38,233 nt of DNA, taken from positions 1-38,233 of the forward strand of contig CABRZN010000009.1 of NCBI GenBank assembly GCA_902475445.1. Direction: 5' to 3'. How positions within the stretch are numbered: position 1 is the stretch's first letter; the number at the start of each line of letters is the position of its first letter. Below the pieces are notes generated by a model. It ran no database searches and had not been told where the DNA came from. It saw nothing but the letters and a program-made list of their open reading frames with translations. Below, one piece after another: positions 36,726 to 38,233 of this stretch. Both the position numbers and the translations under genes were made by a program. The stretch is from an uncultured Collinsella sp. GTDB taxonomy: Bacteria; Actinomycetota; Coriobacteriia; Coriobacteriales; Coriobacteriaceae.

Positions 36726-37733
36726 CTAGCTATTAAGCTTGTTAATGTCGTCGTCGGTGATGGTGCCTTCCTGGCTGGACGATTTGTCCTCGGAGGATGC
36801 GGTCTCATTGTTGGAATCGGAGGACTCGCTGCCGGAGGATGCGGTCTCACTGGACTCAGAGTCGCCCGGCTGCACGTTAGCGCCCGAAACCGTCTTAGTG
36901 GTGAGGTCGTAGGGCATCGTGCCGTACCAGACGCAGTGGACCGCCTCGAGCGTGCCGTCGGCCGTAATACCGTCGAGGGCATCGCTCACGGCACGGCACA
37001 GCTCGTCGTTGGACGCGAGACCTGCGACGCCGAGCGTCGAGGGCGCCTCGAGCGCACCGACATAGGAAACCTGGCTCATCAGGCGCGCAAGGTAACCACC
37101 GGCGGTCGAATCGCAGATCACGTAGTCGACTTCGCCGGACTCGAGCGCCTTAAAGCACTCGTTGATGTTGGAGTAGGTCTTTTGGTTGGCAGTGATGCTC
37201 TGCTTAGCAAGCGCCTCCTGCGAGGCCGAGGACATCTGGATACCCAGAGTAGACGTGTTAAGGGTATCGGTGGAAACGCTCAGCGACCCACCATCGCTGG
37301 TTCTACCGAACACGGAAGCGGCATCGTACAGGCAGGTGCCAAGCGAATTGATGTCGCCGTCCGTGGAATTGATCTCGCCAATGAAGATATCGGCCTTCTT
37401 GTCGCCAAGCGCGGAATCGGCCGAGGAAGCATCGACAAAGGCGACCTTGAGGCCCATGCGGCTTGCGAGGGCACGGGCGGCATCGACCGCATAGCCTGTG
37501 AGGTTTCCGTCGGCATCCTGCATGGCCTGCGGGGCATCGGAGGTATCGAGGGCAACCGTCAAGGTGCCGGGAGCGACCAGGGCATCGTCCGACACCGTGG
37601 GGGTGACCGCTTCGTACTCGATCTGGTCAATCGTGGGCGTCGCGAGCGAGGACAACGGGTTGAGCGCACATCCACTCAGGCCCAATACGGCAATGACCGC
37701 CGCGGTCCCAGCACCTAACCGAGCCGCGTGCAT
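36726..37733 (-). CDS. solute-binding lipoprotein (SBP family 3-like)
   Basis: 335 residues from the ATG at 37733, which has the best ribosome site (GAGGGG, 7 bp away) and directly gives a lipoprotein signal: HAARLGAGTAAVIAVLGLSG then Cys, lipobox LSGC. The mature part resembles amino-acid-type periplasmic binding proteins: LTVALDTSDAPQAMQDADGN, LTGYAVDAARALASRMGLKV, KADIFIGEI, FKALESGEVDYVICDSTAGG. The C-terminal ~50 residues are a Ser/Glu/Asp-rich tail. It probably captures a small solute at the cell surface, but no permease or ATPase gene is adjacent. The frame stays open upstream, with further ATGs at 37751 and 37970; see the finding on the extension. It ends in a terminator. Confidence 0.85.
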   Translation of the reverse strand: MHAARLGAGTAAVIAVLGLSGCALNPLSSLATPTIDQIEYEAVTPTVSDDALVAPGTLTVALDTSDAPQAMQDADGNLTGYAVDAARALASRMGLKVAFVDASSADSALGDKKADIFIGEINSTDGDINSLGTCLYDAASVFGRTSDGGSLSVSTDTLNTSTLGIQMSSASQEALAKQSITANQKTYSNINECFKALESGEVDYVICDSTAGGYLARLMSQVSYVGALEAPSTLGVAGLASNDELCRAVSDALDGITADGTLEAVHCVWYGTMPYDLTTKTVSGANVQPGDSESSETASSGSESSDSNNETASSEDKSSSQEGTITDDDINKLNS

Positions 37734-38082
37734 CAAGCTGCCCCTCATCATGTCCACTACCCTGCCTTCTGAGTCGTATACGATCCGTGCGTTGCGCGGA
37801 ATATCGGCTTGTTCCCACCAGCTGACCTGGTATTTGACCCCACACTTGCGCACCGGGGCGTTTGCTCGGGAGGCCGTAGCCACCTTCACGACTGGCCCGC
37901 TCGCCCGCGAGGCGGTATTGCCCCAAAGAAAGTAGAACGGACGGTGCGGCTTACATCTAGGACGCGCCATGATCGCGCCGCGCGCACGCGGTCGCTTACG
38001 TGGATCCCTTTGACCGCGTCTGTCTTGGACTAGGATGGACATTTCGTCCATCCGCAACCACAGCCTAGCAGGAACGTAGCGC

Positions 38083-38111
38083 ATTATAGCTAAGTTCAAG
38101 CTAAAGTTTAA
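38083..38111 (-). promoter_or_regulatory. probable promoter of the solute-binding lipoprotein gene
   Basis: Minus-strand TTAAAC (38106-38111), a 17-bp spacer and a consensus TATAAT (38083-38088). It is about 345 bp upstream of the chosen start, leaving a long leader. A perfect 8-bp inverted repeat, GGATGGAC / GTCCATCC (38033-38053), lies in the leader. Confidence 0.5.
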
Positions 38112-38183
38112 GGTTAGGGGCGTCATTCGCACCGTGAGCACAGATTTCGCAGGTCGGAGTGGGCCGTTCGTGGCCCCGCGAAG

Positions 38184-38231
38184 CCCGGAGCTCCCCTGCG
38201 GGGAGCTCCGGGGCACCCATCTTGGGGTGCC
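38184..38231. other. two consecutive perfect hairpins at the window end
   Basis: CCCGGAGCTCCCC / GGGGAGCTCCGGG (38184-38196, 38200-38212; 3-nt loop) is followed directly by GGCACCC / GGGTGCC (38212-38218, 38225-38231). No T-run is visible before the window ends, so it is unclear whether they terminate a gene lying beyond. Confidence 0.55.
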
Positions 38232-38233
38232 GT

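Overview
The window looks like chromosome of a high-GC gut actinobacterium of the Coriobacteriia, most likely Collinsella or a close relative. This is an inference from base composition, strong GGAGG-type ribosome sites, the crowded sugar-PTS content and several lineage-type hypothetical proteins; no rRNA is present to settle it. Most of the window is a carbohydrate-utilisation region, followed by a short housekeeping stretch.

Region 1 (1-14.0 kb) is a duplicated lactose/galactoside phosphotransferase system. On the minus strand lie galactose-6-phosphate isomerase lacA-lacB, a lacX-type epimerase (cut by the window edge), a membrane protein of unknown function, and the only lactose-type EIIA (lacF). 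Two paralogous modules follow, each a LacI-type repressor divergent from a lacE (EIICB) - lacG (6-phospho-beta-galactosidase) pair. Region 2 (14.0-16.4 kb) is a small accessory islet with a Phd/YefM-RelE toxin-antitoxin pair and an AlbA_2 (Schlafen-type) protein preceded by many copies of an operator-like half-site. Region 3 (16.4-22.1 kb) has a DeoR-family repressor (LacR-like), galM, an orphan EIIB that has lost its phosphorylatable histidine, tRNA-Thr(CGT), yhcH, a nagA relic, lacC and a second lacX. Region 4 (22.1-29.6 kb) has a flavodoxin-like protein, nagA, agaS, a GntR/HutC repressor and a mannose-family PTS operon (EIIA, YajC-like protein, EIIB, EIIC, EIID). Region 5 (30-38 kb) has a membrane-anchored SurA-like protein, an NAD-type isocitrate dehydrogenase, a HEAT-like protein, a small membrane protein, a hydroxyisobutyrate-dehydrogenase-family enzyme with a His/Cys-rich tail, a DegV protein, long-form HPF and a solute-binding lipoprotein.

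The sugar genes fit together. Lactose phosphate is split by LacG, and galactose-6-phosphate goes through LacAB to tagatose-6-phosphate. Amino-galactoside taken up by the mannose-type PTS goes through NagA and AgaS to the same tagatose-6-phosphate. LacC then makes tagatose-1,6-bisphosphate. No tagatose-bisphosphate aldolase (lacD) is in the window.

The regulatory DNA holds four recurring signals. (i) Adjacent 10-bp LacR-like boxes lie before lacA, lacF and the DeoR gene itself. (ii) Palindromic LacI operators lie before both lacE genes. (iii) GntR-type TGGT/ACCA sites lie before agaS and the mannose-type PTS. (iv) A paired TGAACGGT motif with a fixed 21-bp repeat distance lies before every PTS operon. 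Separately, two arrays of exactly 63-nt palindromic units (three and four copies, 80-81 bp period, conserved 25-nt loop) follow the two lacG genes. The paired TGAACGGT motif and the palindrome arrays are the best candidates here for something undescribed.
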